From Betaproteobacteria bacterium (lineage in GTDB: Bacteria > Pseudomonadota > Gammaproteobacteria > Burkholderiales > Burkholderiaceae_D), in the NCBI GenBank assembly GCA_025362735.1, contig JANYFL010000049.1, positions 1-50,381 on the forward strand: a stretch of 50,381 bases of DNA. The letters run 5' to 3'. Of the stretch, positions 15,778 to 25,162 are shown one piece after another (position 1 is the first letter of the stretch; every line of letters starts with the position of its first letter). The position numbers and the translations under genes were made by a program. A model generated the notes under the pieces. That model did not search any database and was not told the origin of the DNA. It was given only the letters and a program-made list of their open reading frames with translations.

Positions 15778-16977
15778 ATGCACAAAACTTCCACACGTAT
15801 CGTCAATGCGGTCTCCATTCAAGAACTGGAACGACGTTGGCGTGCGGTGCGCGCCTTGATGCGCGAGCAGGAAATTGATGCGCTTGTGTTGCAGAATTCC
15901 AGCGACTGGGTTGGCGGATATATCCGCTGGTTCAGCAATCAACCTGCCAATAATGGTTATCCAAGTACGCTGGTCTTCCCCTTGGAAGGGGGCATGTCCT
16001 TCATCGAACAGGGGCCGCGCGATGTGATACGCGAAGCGGGCAATGCAGAGTTGCAAGAAACCGGCATTGCCCGACGCCTGACCACGCCCAGCTATCCGTC
16101 CGTGGCTTATACCGGTGACTATGACGCCAAACTTGCAGCACAGGAACTAAAGAATCATGGTGTCCGCCGTATTGGTTTTGTTGCACCAGCCGCGATGTAC
16201 CACAGCTTCGGCATGAACCTGCGTGAGCTGCTGCATGGCGTTGAAGTGATTGACTTTACCAATGAAATTGATGCGATCAAGGCCATCAAGAGTGAAGAGG
16301 AACGCGGGCTGATGCGTCAGGTCGCTGCAATGCAGGACGAGGTCATGGCGCGCGTGCAAACGTTTATCCGCCCTGGGTTGAAAGACTTTGAGGTTGCGGC
16401 CTATGCGCAATATTGTGGTCAGCAGCTGGGGAGTGAGCAGGGCATTTTCCTGTGCTCTTCAGCACCGCCGGGGCAAGCTGCCAGCTTTCGCCCACGTTCC
16501 ATGCAAGGCCGCACACTTGAACGCGGCGACACTTTTTCGCTGCTGATCGAAAACAACGGCGCGGGTGGTTACTACACCGAGTTGTCGCGCATGTTTGTAC
16601 TCGGCTCTGTTTCTCAGGAGTTGCAAGATGTTTATGCCGCGGTGATCGACGCACAGGCCTATGCGCTTTCCCTCCTCAAACCCGGTACAGCCTGTGCCGA
16701 TATTTTCAAGCAACACAACGCTTATCTGCGTCAGCAGAATCTCCCCGAAGAACGTCGGCTGTCCGTGCACGGCATGGGTTATGACATGGTCGAGCGACCG
16801 CTCATACGGGATGACGAAACAATGACGATTCAAGAGCATATGGCCATCGTCTGTCATCCCGGCATCCTCAATGAACGCATGTTCATTCACAACACCGATA
16901 TCTATCTGATCGAAGCCGATGGCCCGGGAGCCTGCCTCCACAACACGCCCAAAAAAATCATTGAAATTGCAGTCTGA
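15778..16977 (+). CDS. M24 (creatinase/aminopeptidase P fold) protein with degenerate metal site
   Basis: A 399-residue protein with a creatinase-type N-terminal domain and a C-terminal 'pita-bread' M24 domain. The five usual metal ligands (Asp, Asp, His, Glu, Glu) are mostly altered: the first Asp position falls at E258/N259, the second is E268 (TELSR), the His remains as H331 in VHGMG, the first Glu is H360 in CHPG, and the last Glu is T373 in HNTDIYLIEADG. As in creatinase, the fold may work without the dimetal site and cleave a C-N or other bond in a small molecule. The start has no Shine-Dalgarno (the upstream bases are a CT-rich run), so translation may depend on coupling, 13 bases after the previous stop. 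Last gene of the operon. Confidence 0.85.
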   Translation: MHKTSTRIVNAVSIQELERRWRAVRALMREQEIDALVLQNSSDWVGGYIRWFSNQPANNGYPSTLVFPLEGGMSFIEQGPRDVIREAGNAELQETGIARRLTTPSYPSVAYTGDYDAKLAAQELKNHGVRRIGFVAPAAMYHSFGMNLRELLHGVEVIDFTNEIDAIKAIKSEEERGLMRQVAAMQDEVMARVQTFIRPGLKDFEVAAYAQYCGQQLGSEQGIFLCSSAPPGQAASFRPRSMQGRTLERGDTFSLLIENNGAGGYYTELSRMFVLGSVSQELQDVYAAVIDAQAYALSLLKPGTACADIFKQHNAYLRQQNLPEERRLSVHGMGYDMVERPLIRDDETMTIQEHMAIVCHPGILNERMFIHNTDIYLIEADGPGACLHNTPKKIIEIAV

Positions 16978-17115
16978 TTCATTTCACGCTCTGTTCATTG
17001 CACGCGTCTAATGAGTAGATGTTTCATGCGCGAATAAAAATGAAATCGGTACTTTCCTGAGTGTAGAATTTCAAGACCATTCAAAAATGAATTAAGGTCT
17101 GAGGGACAAAGTACT

Positions 17116-18054
17116 GTGGATCTATCAAGACTTGAACTCTTCACTCAGGCCGCGCTATTCGGCAGCTTTACCAAGGCCGCCGTGATGTTGGATACCACGC
17201 CCTCGGCCATCAGCCGCCAGATATCCTTGTTTGAAACCGAATGTGGCGGGCGTCTGTTTCATCGTACGGGTCGAGGCATTGCCTTGACCGAACTGGGCGA
17301 ACGCATTCTGCCGCGCGTGCAATTATTGCTGGCAGACGCAAAAGAACTCGACAAGGAAATCAAAGGCTTTGCCGGTATTCCATCCGGCGAAGTGCGTGTG
17401 GGCATTCTTGCGGCTACAGCGAATGTTTTGTTGCCTCCTTTATTCAAGCAACTGCAAGAAAATTATCCCGATGTCATCCTGAGTATTTTTGAAGGTTCGC
17501 CAGGACAGATGGACGAATGGATAGGCAGTGGCCATGTCGATATCGGTCTGATGGCACGGCAGGGAAAAAGCTTCTCTGCAAACGAACATCCGCTGACCAC
17601 TAATGATAATTATCTGGTTGGAACAGGCAAAGACCCCTTGACCCAACAGGAAACGATTGCATTTGACCAGCTCCATCAATTGCCTTTGATTCTTGCTGGT
17701 TTGCCAAACGGCATGCGCAAGACTCTGGAGCAATTGGCCAAACAAAAAAATATGAAGTTGCGTGTGGTGATGGAAGCCAATTCGCTGTTGACGCAAATTG
17801 CCATGGCCACCAATGGTTGCGGCTATATCATTTTGCCGATACACACCATTCCGAATGAATTGCGCACCGGCAGTCTAAGCGCGGCTCGCATTGTTGAGCC
17901 TTCCATCCGGCGCACGATTACCCTCAGTACCACGATGCAAAGACCATTGACGCTGGCCAGTCGTATCGTGTTACGCACGATACGCAGCATTGCCGAAGAT
18001 CTGGTGCAACGGGAAGTCTGGACACCGGTTGATCTGAGTACAGATGCAGAATGA
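17116..18054 (+). CDS. LysR family transcriptional regulator
   Basis: A 312-residue LysR-type regulator. The N-terminal winged helix-turn-helix (about 1-60) contains LFTQAALFGSFTKAAVML and TTPSAISRQISLFE. The effector domain starts near residue 90 (GEVRVGILAATANVLLPPL). The start is GTG 17116 with GAGGGA at 17101-17106. It is separated from the upstream operon by 138 bases and converges with the quinone oxidoreductase gene. It probably responds to an intermediate of the pathway; whether it controls the preceding operon or the monooxygenase operon is not shown by the sequence. Confidence 0.93.
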   Translation: MDLSRLELFTQAALFGSFTKAAVMLDTTPSAISRQISLFETECGGRLFHRTGRGIALTELGERILPRVQLLLADAKELDKEIKGFAGIPSGEVRVGILAATANVLLPPLFKQLQENYPDVILSIFEGSPGQMDEWIGSGHVDIGLMARQGKSFSANEHPLTTNDNYLVGTGKDPLTQQETIAFDQLHQLPLILAGLPNGMRKTLEQLAKQKNMKLRVVMEANSLLTQIAMATNGCGYIILPIHTIPNELRTGSLSAARIVEPSIRRTITLSTTMQRPLTLASRIVLRTIRSIAEDLVQREVWTPVDLSTDAE

Positions 18055-18063
18055 TGTGAGTGC

Positions 18064-19056
18064 TCAGCATTGAGCCTTCAAAACGATTTTCCCCGAGGTT
18101 CCCCGTGACTCCAGTAATTGATGGGCCTGTGCGGCCTGACTCAAGGCAAAGATGCCACCAACATGAATTTTAAGCTGACTCGATTTCACGTAATTGCCCA
18201 ACTCTTCCAGCAGTCCAAGAATCAACTCACGGCGGAACAGATAGGGCCGCAAATAAAACCCACCAACGCTGTAGTTGCCACCGGGCAGGTCTTCCGTGTT
18301 GACGATCAAGGGTTGTTGACTGGCTGTACCGTAAACAATGGAACGGCCAAACGGGGCGAGCAGCTTCATGCTGGTGCGGGCGATTTCACCACCGGTCATT
18401 TCGAGGACGAGATCAACGCCTCTTCCTTGCGTCGCACTCCTGACTTCATCGGCCCAGGTGGCGCTGGTGTAATCGACAGCCACATTCGCACCGTGATCGA
18501 TAATCAGCTGACGCTTTTCAGCGGTGCTGACCGCGCCGATGACGAGACTGGCGCCATAAAGTTTTGCGAGCTGTACTGCAAGCAGACCCACGCCTCCTGC
18601 CGCGCCTTGAACCAGCACCGCTTCACCAGATTGCAGGCGACCGGCCGCTTTCAGAATCAATGCCGCACTCAGACCCTGCACGAACAAAGCAATACCCTGT
18701 ACTGAATCGATTCCTTCCGGTACTGGGAATAACAGATTCTGCGGTGCGACAACATATTCCGAATAGCAGCCTTTGCCCGGAAACGCGAATACACGCTTGC
18801 CAATCCAGTGTTGATCCGCTGGCGAGCCGGTGGCTTCGACAATACCAATGGCCTCGCCACCCAATGAATAGGGAAGGGGCGAGGGTTGCGGATAAGGGTC
18901 TCCCCGGCGCCGCACAACATCGGCAAAATTGACGCCCGCGACTTCCACGTGTACGAGCACCTCACCTGCCTGCGCTTGCGGCTTGGGTACGTCCTCGTAG
19001 ACCAGCACGTCTGGTGCGCCCTGACTGTGGAAGCGTACTGATTTCATCATTTGCAT
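18064..19056 (-). CDS. NAD(P)H:quinone oxidoreductase (zinc-free MDR family)
   Basis: A 330-residue medium-chain dehydrogenase/reductase. The N-terminal GroES-like domain has VEVAGVNFADVVRRRG (about 38-53), and the Rossmann motif GAAGGVGLLAVQLAKLYGA lies near 151-169. Catalytic zinc ligands are missing (no Cys at the GVNFAD position), which places it with the quinone oxidoreductases that reduce quinones or enones with NADPH. The N-terminus MQMMKSVRFH offers several starts; ATG 19056 with GGAAA upstream is used, but ATG 19047 is also possible. It lies 35 bases downstream of the flavin-dependent monooxygenase gene on the same strand, so it may reduce a quinone or enone made by that enzyme. Confidence 0.9.
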   Translation of the reverse strand: MQMMKSVRFHSQGAPDVLVYEDVPKPQAQAGEVLVHVEVAGVNFADVVRRRGDPYPQPSPLPYSLGGEAIGIVEATGSPADQHWIGKRVFAFPGKGCYSEYVVAPQNLLFPVPEGIDSVQGIALFVQGLSAALILKAAGRLQSGEAVLVQGAAGGVGLLAVQLAKLYGASLVIGAVSTAEKRQLIIDHGANVAVDYTSATWADEVRSATQGRGVDLVLEMTGGEIARTSMKLLAPFGRSIVYGTASQQPLIVNTEDLPGGNYSVGGFYLRPYLFRRELILGLLEELGNYVKSSQLKIHVGGIFALSQAAQAHQLLESRGTSGKIVLKAQC

Positions 19057-19091
19057 ATTTTTTCCAAAATCATTCCTGTTGCGGAGGCTGC

Positions 19092-20228
19092 TTATTTAAC
19101 CCGCAATCCTGCTTCGATCATCATCGGCAGCAATTTTTCAGAATACTGCTTCACCCCAAACTCGTAGTCCGGCCATGAAATCGCCAGGCCATCAATGCCT
19201 GCGTTTGAAACGAACTTCATTCTTTCGATGATTTGCTCGGCTGTACCTACCATCGGCAGGGCAAAGAATCCGGACATGGAACGTTCCTGAATCGTTTTGC
19301 GAGAAAACACGTCGGTGGAATGTGAATTCTTGATCATTTCGGCAACGACGGAATTACCCTGATCGTAATCGCCTTTTTGACGAATGACGTAATCCACATA
19401 TTCCTGCGCTTCCTTCTCGGTGTCGCGACAGACAATCCAGGCACTCGTATAGACGCCGACTTCACGACCGATTTCCTGTGCCGCCGCACGGGTATCGGCC
19501 ACAATTTTTGGTGTGTCTTCAATATGCTCAATCGCGGCGAAATTGATGTCGGCCCATTTACGGGCGAACTTCATGCCGGCGGGACTCGAACCGGCGCTCA
19601 TGATGACAGGACGTGGTGACTGGATGGGTTTTGGTTCAGAAACGATATTGCGTCCCTGATAGTAGGTGCCGTTGAAATCAAAGGGTGCATTTTCAGTCCA
19701 TATTTTCTCGATCAGTTCCATCCATTCTGCGGCCACGGCATATCGGTCTTCGTGCTCTTTTTGAACCATGCCCAGCATTGCGAAGTCGTGTGAATTCCAG
19801 CCTGCAACAACGTTCAGTGCAAAACGCCCACCGGAAATATGATCAATCGTGGTGATGGCCTTGGCCGCCATGACTGGATGCGTTAGTGCCATATGCAGCG
19901 TTGCAAAAACCTGAACATTTTGAGTCAATGCAGCAACAGCCGCAGCCCAGGTAAAGGTTTCATAAATGCGATCCACTTCGGGCGAAGTGAATTTCGGCTT
20001 GCGCCAGCGTGCCAAGGGAATGATGGCCTCAATACCAGAGGCATCAACGGCCTGCACAATTGAGAGACTGTTCTGCCAGTTGAGCTTCAAGGTTTCTTCG
20101 GCAAAGCTGGTCGTTGTACCGCGCTGTGTATTGGGACAAAACACAGCGAGTTTAAGTTTGTTGGGGCTGCCAAATAGCGGGCCCTGCATCGGCGCCTTGC
20201 TACGGTCAGGATAAATTGTGGATGCCAT
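19092..20228 (-). CDS. LLM-class FMN-dependent monooxygenase (RutA/SsuD-like)
   Basis: A 378-residue bacterial luciferase-like monooxygenase. Typical family segments are LKLAVFCPNTQRG near the N-terminus, FATLHMALTHPVMAAKAITTIDHISGG with FALNVVAGWN (the TIDHISGGRF..N.V.GW pattern of RutA and SsuD), and VIMSAGSSPAGMKFA. These enzymes use FMNH2 from a separate reductase and O2 to oxygenate or cleave a substrate. ATG 20228 has AAGGAGA upstream; a longer open frame to 20399 has no support. The flavin reductase gene is divergent at 20550. The quinone oxidoreductase follows 35 bases downstream. Substrate unknown: aromatic, sulfone, or ring amide. Confidence 0.92.
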   Translation of the reverse strand: MASTIYPDRSKAPMQGPLFGSPNKLKLAVFCPNTQRGTTTSFAEETLKLNWQNSLSIVQAVDASGIEAIIPLARWRKPKFTSPEVDRIYETFTWAAAVAALTQNVQVFATLHMALTHPVMAAKAITTIDHISGGRFALNVVAGWNSHDFAMLGMVQKEHEDRYAVAAEWMELIEKIWTENAPFDFNGTYYQGRNIVSEPKPIQSPRPVIMSAGSSPAGMKFARKWADINFAAIEHIEDTPKIVADTRAAAQEIGREVGVYTSAWIVCRDTEKEAQEYVDYVIRQKGDYDQGNSVVAEMIKNSHSTDVFSRKTIQERSMSGFFALPMVGTAEQIIERMKFVSNAGIDGLAISWPDYEFGVKQYSEKLLPMMIEAGLRVK

Positions 20229-20549
20229 ACCGGTCTCCTTGAGGATATGTAGACAGATGCTTTGAGTTTTGAAGATACAGACTTGGCACCGGATAGGCCA
20301 TACAGAAAAAAGCAAGTCAGATGTGCATGATTGGAAAGTCAGAACGGATGCTTTATCCACGGCTTCCAGTTTGATTATCCTGTTTGAACAAATTCGCAAA
20401 TCTGTTTTGTGATTCTGGTTCTGGTGTAAAGCGGGTGAGTTGTTTATCTTGGTAACAGAGAAATCGTATTGCTGATGGTCAGTGCTGCAACATGAAACGA
20501 AAACATCAGCGTCTATTGTTTCAAGACAAGTTTCAAGACAGGATTCAAC
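20229..20549. promoter_or_regulatory. Divergent control region of monooxygenase and flavin reductase
   Basis: This 321-bp gap has no convincing gene. It must hold both promoters. Near its right end is a 12-bp tandem direct repeat (20518-20541), listed separately. TGGCAC at 20284-20289 with GC at 20297-20298 has the GG-N10-GC spacing of sigma-54 promoters in the reductase direction, but the -12 half (AGGCC) is poor and it lies 250 bases away. Confidence 0.5.
20518..20541 (+). repeat. Tandem 12-bp repeat before the flavin reductase gene
   Basis: GTTTCAAGACA occurs at 20518-20528 and again at 20530-20540, a 12-base period, with a third partial match (ATTCAA at 20543-20548) running up to the ATG at 20550. 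It overlaps the ribosome-binding region, so it could affect translation or be a regulator site. Confidence 0.8.
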
Positions 20550-21083
20550 ATGAACCCATCGCCCGTTTCATCCATTTCCGAATCCGGAGATCAGGACATC
20601 AAGTCTCATTTCTGTACTGCGATGCGGCGGCTGGCCAGTACCGTGAGTATCGTCACTTGCCAGATTGGAGAGGAATGGCATGGGATGACTGCAACAGCCG
20701 TGGTCTCTGTTTGTGCCGACCCGGCCACGATTCTGGTGTGTATTAATCAGAGTGCTTCCATCCATGAACCCCTGGTAGCCAGCGGACACTTCTGCGTGAA
20801 TTTATTACAAAGCGATCAAGCTGAAGCAGCGCAGGCTTTTTCCGGAAAACTGAAAGGCAGTGCGCGCTTTGCATTGGGACAATGGGACAACGATGCTTAT
20901 CAATTGCCTGCATTGCGCGATGCGCAGGCCAACATTTTTTGCACACTGGTTGAAACCTTGACCCATGGCACACACAGCGTCTTTATTGGTCGTGTTGATG
21001 GCGTTCGGACAGCTGGGCAAGTCGCGCCGTTGATCTATCAGAATGGAGATTATTCCCGCGCAGTTTCGTTGAAAGCTGCTTGA
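20550..21083 (+). CDS. Flavin reductase (HpaC/RutF-like)
   Basis: A 177-residue flavin reductase-like FMN-binding protein. It has the split-barrel features CTAMRRLASTVSIVTC (about 22-37), GMTATAVVSVCADPATILVCIN (about 45-66) and FCVNLLQSDQ (about 81-90), with a GDYSRAV C-terminal end close to the usual Y..... of the family. It would supply reduced flavin to the divergent LLM monooxygenase. No strong Shine-Dalgarno is visible; the upstream bases are a tandem repeat containing AGGATT. Its 3' end overlaps the convergent MFS gene by 34 bp. Confidence 0.92.
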   Translation: MNPSPVSSISESGDQDIKSHFCTAMRRLASTVSIVTCQIGEEWHGMTATAVVSVCADPATILVCINQSASIHEPLVASGHFCVNLLQSDQAEAAQAFSGKLKGSARFALGQWDNDAYQLPALRDAQANIFCTLVETLTHGTHSVFIGRVDGVRTAGQVAPLIYQNGDYSRAVSLKAA

Positions 21084-22396
21084 CCGGATGATGGCTTGTG
21101 AAAGTAATACGCGACAGCGTAGAACGACAAAGAGCAGATCGTTATCGCAACTGGTACGGTCATTAACAATGCCATTCCCAAAGCACGCGTATCACCCATC
21201 GAAGCGGTCAAATGATCGCTGATCATCCCCACCAACAGCGGCCCGCCACCGCCCCCGATCAGTGCTGCGGCAATCACAATGATGGCCGTTGCGAGGCCGC
21301 GATGCTCAATGGGAGCCAGTTCGATGGACAGGCTGAATGCGGCGGGGCGGCTGATAAACATCAAGAAGAAAAAAATGGTGGCCAGAATCAGAAGTGTGCT
21401 AAACGATCCGGCATTGAGTGTCGCGATCAAGAACGGCAGACTCAATAGACAAGCCGTTGCCGGTAACAATACGGCCAATCGATCCCCTTGGTGTCGGCGT
21501 AGCAGGAAAGATCCCAGCAGGCCAGCAACTGCAAACGAAGCCAGCATGACCGCACCATTCAGAAATCCCATGGTTCCTGCAACCTGAGGCAAGGACAGGG
21601 AATAGGCGCGTACGAGATAAACTGGTAGCCAGACCGGCAGGACGCCGACGGCGAAACCGATCGCGATTTGTGACAGCACGAGATACGCATAAGCCCGGCG
21701 CGAAAACAGGATTTTGAATGAGGTCCACAAACCAGCAGATATGACTGGGGCAGTCTTATTCACTTCCATGCCGCCGCGCACAGGCTCTTTGACCGTCAAA
21801 AAGATCAGAAGAGCGACCAGCATGCCGGGTGCGCCCATGGCAATCAAGCCAGCACGCCAGCCATAGGACACAGCAATCCAGGCAACGATGGGCCCGAGTA
21901 CGATGGCGGAAAATGCCATGCCCGCCTGAAATATGGAGACTGCGAGTGGGCGATCCTGTTTGCGAAAATAGTCACTGATCAGCGAGTTTGACGCAGGTGT
22001 TGCGCCCGCCTCGCCCGCACCCAATCCGGCCCGCGAAAGTCCCAGTTGCATGATGTTGGCCGCGAAGCCACCGAGCATGGTCACCAGCGACCATGCGGCC
22101 ACCGAGAGCGCCAGAATATTGCGCCGATTGCCGCGGTCAATCCAGCGTGCAACCGGGATTCCGAATAGGGCATAGAAAGCCACAAAAGCAATACCGGAAA
22201 CGAGGCCGATCTCCGTATCGGTCGCCTTGAATTCGCGTTTGATTAGCGGGATCAAGGGGAAGAATGCAAAGCGGTCCAGGCTGGCAAAAATATTCGCGAG
22301 GCAGAGTACCGCGAGCACGTAATAAGAATAGGCTTTACTGAAACCCGGGTTCGCCGAGACCGCTGGTTCGCTCCCACCTTCTGCACCTTGATTCAT
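21050..22396 (-). CDS. MFS transporter
   Basis: A 448-residue major facilitator protein with about 12 membrane segments. The first helix contains VLAVLCLANIFASLDRFAFFPL, and the loop ARWIDRGNRRNIL after helix 2 is the usual MFS signature region; GAGEAGATPASNSLISDYFRKQDR (about 118-141) resembles the spinster-like/hexuronate and aromatic transporter groups. It probably moves the island's substrate or a product across the inner membrane. The 3' end overlaps the convergent flavin reductase gene. The TonB receptor gene lies upstream on the same strand, but a terminator-like hairpin lies between them. Confidence 0.9.
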   Translation of the reverse strand: MNQGAEGGSEPAVSANPGFSKAYSYYVLAVLCLANIFASLDRFAFFPLIPLIKREFKATDTEIGLVSGIAFVAFYALFGIPVARWIDRGNRRNILALSVAAWSLVTMLGGFAANIMQLGLSRAGLGAGEAGATPASNSLISDYFRKQDRPLAVSIFQAGMAFSAIVLGPIVAWIAVSYGWRAGLIAMGAPGMLVALLIFLTVKEPVRGGMEVNKTAPVISAGLWTSFKILFSRRAYAYLVLSQIAIGFAVGVLPVWLPVYLVRAYSLSLPQVAGTMGFLNGAVMLASFAVAGLLGSFLLRRHQGDRLAVLLPATACLLSLPFLIATLNAGSFSTLLILATIFFFLMFISRPAAFSLSIELAPIEHRGLATAIIVIAAALIGGGGGPLLVGMISDHLTASMGDTRALGMALLMTVPVAITICSLSFYAVAYYFHKPSSGQAAFNETARE

Positions 22397-22447
22397 TTTG
22401 TATCCCGGTAGCGCCTGAAAACGAACAAAGTTCTGGGCTGATGATAT

Positions 22448-22536
22448 CGCCAGTCAAGCTTCTTGAGTAAGACTGGCGTCAAACTTAAAGCGTCGCACCA
22501 TAAGGAAGACACCCTTGAGTCGATGTGGCCATCGAC
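22448..22536. repeat. Two inverted repeats upstream of the MFS gene
   Basis: CGCCAGTC (22448-22455) pairs with GACTGGCG (22471-22478) across 15 bases, and GTCGATG (22519-22525) pairs with CATCGAC (22530-22536) across TGGC. They lie 50-140 bases above the MFS start at 22396, where promoter or operator elements or leader structure would be expected. Confidence 0.5.
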
Positions 22537-22597
22537 CCAGAATTTTTCTAAGACGTGAACATTTTTATGGGGTTGAAGAATGAAGGGGATAAAGAAA

Positions 22598-22640
22598 TTC
22601 GACGAGCCCGACTCAATATTTCTAAACCGGGCTCATCGAA
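22598..22640 (-). terminator. Terminator of the second TonB receptor gene
   Basis: On the minus strand TTCGATGAGCCCG pairs with CGGGCTCGTCGAA (13 bp, one mismatch; arms 22628-22640 and 22598-22610), followed by TTTCTTT. It begins 2 bases after the receptor stop codon. Confidence 0.75.
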
Positions 22641-22642
22641 AA

Positions 22643-24994
22643 TCAGAACCGCGTGCCAACCCGGACACCCCAGGTGCGTGGTGCACCGATGGCTGCGAAA
22701 GGGGAGTTCGGATTGGTGGGCGGACGATACGTCAGACCCGGTGTGACGCCACCGGAAGTACCGGAATAAAGGACTGCTTTGTTGCCGACATTGGTGACGA
22801 ACAAAGTGACTGACCAGCGGTCATCTGTTGTAGCGTAATCGAGCGACAGATCGGTCAAGCTGTAGCTCTCCCTGTTGGTGCCCGTAGTTCGATTAGGACT
22901 CAGCCAGGCATCAGTCTCGAAGTGTGTCTTCGCGCCAAAGACCACCTTTCCTATTGCCAGATTGAAAGTGTGCTGGTAGCTCACAGTGCTGGACCACCTC
23001 GGCAGGTTGGCACGTGGTGCGTTGACCAGGCCACCCACTGTTCCATTCGGAGAAACCGAGGTCGGGAAGAGATCGTACTTGCCTTCTGCGTACAAGACGT
23101 TGGCCGAGATCAAGTCTTCTGGCGTGAAGAGCCACGAAGCTTCCAGCTCGCCACCTCGAACATAACCCGGGACGTTGACGGGCACCGGGGCAGTAAGTTG
23201 TGGTGGGTTGAGTGTCTGAAACACAGAGATTTGTTGATTGCGGTATTTCCAGTAAAACGCTTCCAGATTTAACAGTAAGCACCCATCCATAAACTTGTTT
23301 TTTGATCCGATCTGGTACGCCGTCAGTTTTTCCGGGAGGTAAGTGTTGGGTGGCAGTCCGTTATAGAACCCGCCCGCCTTGAATGCCGAGCTGGCGTTCG
23401 CAAATAACAGCGAACGTGGCGCGAGGTCGTATTCGATACCAAGACGGAAGCTCTTATCGGTAAAGGTTTTATTGCCACGGGTTGGGAAGCGGCAGGCGCC
23501 AACTGGAGTCAATGGCCCGACCGGTAATTCGATTGCCCCTGCTGCGAGCGAAGTTGCATTACATTCTGGCGTGGCGGGGTTGGCGTCCGCTGGGGCTCCT
23601 GAACCATAGCCGCTGACATTTTTTTCTTCAGTGGTATAGCGCAAACCAACCGTCGCTCTCAAGTCTTTCGTAACTGAATAAGTGGTCTGCCCAAACAAGG
23701 CATAGTTTTCATCGGTTAACGAATTGATCGTGATATCGGCGTAATAGCGAGGGTTGCTAAATGCGCTGGCGCCCTTTTGTTTTTCCTTGAAATAAAAAAA
23801 TCCAGCCAGCCATTGCAGATCTGAATTGCCACTAGAAGCGAGACGTGCTTCCAGACTGGTCTGATCCACATCGAAACGCTGGCGTTGCTGAAAGCCTTGG
23901 CCATAACCCAGGAAGTCAACTTTGGTTTCCACTTGCGCTGGGATGACCGTCAAAGTGGCAAAGCCAAGCTTCCAGTTCATCTCTCCAGAATAGATCGCGA
24001 CGGTATTGTTTGTATATGCATCGTTGCCAATAACGGGTAAGGATGCAATCGGTTGTACGACCGCCGGTGTAATGCCGCTATTGCCAAAGGTGGGACACAA
24101 CGCTGGATTCCCGCAAGGAGGGGTTATCAGAGTCTCCCAAGGATTACCGGGATTCTGGAAACGTTGGCCATTGAAACCATTCGGATAGAGATAGATGGTG
24201 CCAGCGCCTCGCGAGTTATCGTGAAAATAATCGATACCGACATAAAAAGAGAGGTCACTGGACGGATCAAACGTAAGGCCGGCGCGAACCGCCTGATTCT
24301 TAGCGTCATTCAGGCCATTATTGAGATAGCCGTCATGTTTGACCGTCTGAAACGCAATGCGTCCCGCTATCTTGTCGGCAAGCGGGCCATTGATCATACC
24401 GGTCGTATTGATCTGTCCATAATTTCCAGCAGTGATGCTGGCTGCGCCTTCAAAAAAATCGGAGGGGCGATTCGGTACGACATTGATGGCACCTACGGTG
24501 GCGTTACGGCCATACAGGGTTCCCTGCGGTCCTTTGAGCACCTCAATACGCGCCACATCATAAAAAGGGGCCGCCACACCATAGGGCCGCGCCAGCGAAA
24601 CGCCCCCGACGTTAAATGCAACCGCGACATCGGTAAATGCATTGCCGCCGCCGGAAGCCAGGCCTCGAATACCCAGATTGGTATTGGCCGAGGTAGCCGC
24701 AACACTCAAGCCGGGTACGGTCGACAGCAAAGCTTTCGTATCGGTGATTCCAGTGCGCTCCAGTAATTGAGGCGAAATGACGGTAATGGCTAAGGGTGTT
24801 TTCTGCAGACTGGACTCACGCCGTTCGGCCGTCACGACAATCTCGTCAAGACTGTTTTGAGGCGCAACGCTACTCTTATTGGCGGTCGTTGGCGTGTCTT
24901 CGGCAAGTGCACGGTGATTGACCAGCAGTAAGGTCAGGCTACAGGCGGCCGCTATCGCAGTCACCGGCTTCAAACTCAAGCGATGCTTTTGCAT
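22643..24994 (-). CDS. TonB-dependent outer-membrane receptor
   Basis: A 783-residue receptor. The signal peptide spans about residues 1-32 (VTAIAAACSLTLLLVNHRALA), the TonB box is DEIVVTAERR (about 49-58), the plug contains RIEVLKGPQGTLYGRNATVGAINVV, and the barrel ends in VRVGTRF. It has the same general type as the receptor at 10555, but the two are clearly divergent in sequence. An AAGGAGA site precedes the ATG at 24994. It is divergently arranged with a LysR gene; the shared 214-bp region holds a perfect GTATATCA palindrome. It probably imports a related or alternative substrate for the island. Confidence 0.92.
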   Translation of the reverse strand: MQKHRLSLKPVTAIAAACSLTLLLVNHRALAEDTPTTANKSSVAPQNSLDEIVVTAERRESSLQKTPLAITVISPQLLERTGITDTKALLSTVPGLSVAATSANTNLGIRGLASGGGNAFTDVAVAFNVGGVSLARPYGVAAPFYDVARIEVLKGPQGTLYGRNATVGAINVVPNRPSDFFEGAASITAGNYGQINTTGMINGPLADKIAGRIAFQTVKHDGYLNNGLNDAKNQAVRAGLTFDPSSDLSFYVGIDYFHDNSRGAGTIYLYPNGFNGQRFQNPGNPWETLITPPCGNPALCPTFGNSGITPAVVQPIASLPVIGNDAYTNNTVAIYSGEMNWKLGFATLTVIPAQVETKVDFLGYGQGFQQRQRFDVDQTSLEARLASSGNSDLQWLAGFFYFKEKQKGASAFSNPRYYADITINSLTDENYALFGQTTYSVTKDLRATVGLRYTTEEKNVSGYGSGAPADANPATPECNATSLAAGAIELPVGPLTPVGACRFPTRGNKTFTDKSFRLGIEYDLAPRSLLFANASSAFKAGGFYNGLPPNTYLPEKLTAYQIGSKNKFMDGCLLLNLEAFYWKYRNQQISVFQTLNPPQLTAPVPVNVPGYVRGGELEASWLFTPEDLISANVLYAEGKYDLFPTSVSPNGTVGGLVNAPRANLPRWSSTVSYQHTFNLAIGKVVFGAKTHFETDAWLSPNRTTGTNRESYSLTDLSLDYATTDDRWSVTLFVTNVGNKAVLYSGTSGGVTPGLTYRPPTNPNSPFAAIGAPRTWGVRVGTRF

Positions 24995-25162
24995 ATTTGT
25001 ATCTCCTTGTTAATAACTTTGACATTGAATCTCGTTCGTCAGAACAAGCGTGTTGCTTGTCCATGAATGAAGTAATTCAAATGCATATTTTTTAAATGCC
25101 TGTCTTATGCAAGCTATTTTTGATTTTCTGATTGTGACGAGAAGCTCAACAACATACAATTC

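Noticed and set aside
20284..20299. Sigma-54-like promoter TGGCAC-N5-AGGCC before the flavin reductase gene
   Set aside because: The -24 part is good but the -12 part is poor and the site lies 250 bases from the start; chance is likely.
24053..24766. Antisense open frame of 237 codons inside the second TonB receptor gene
   Set aside because: The receptor is unmistakable on the other strand; the antisense product is low-complexity and unlike known proteins.
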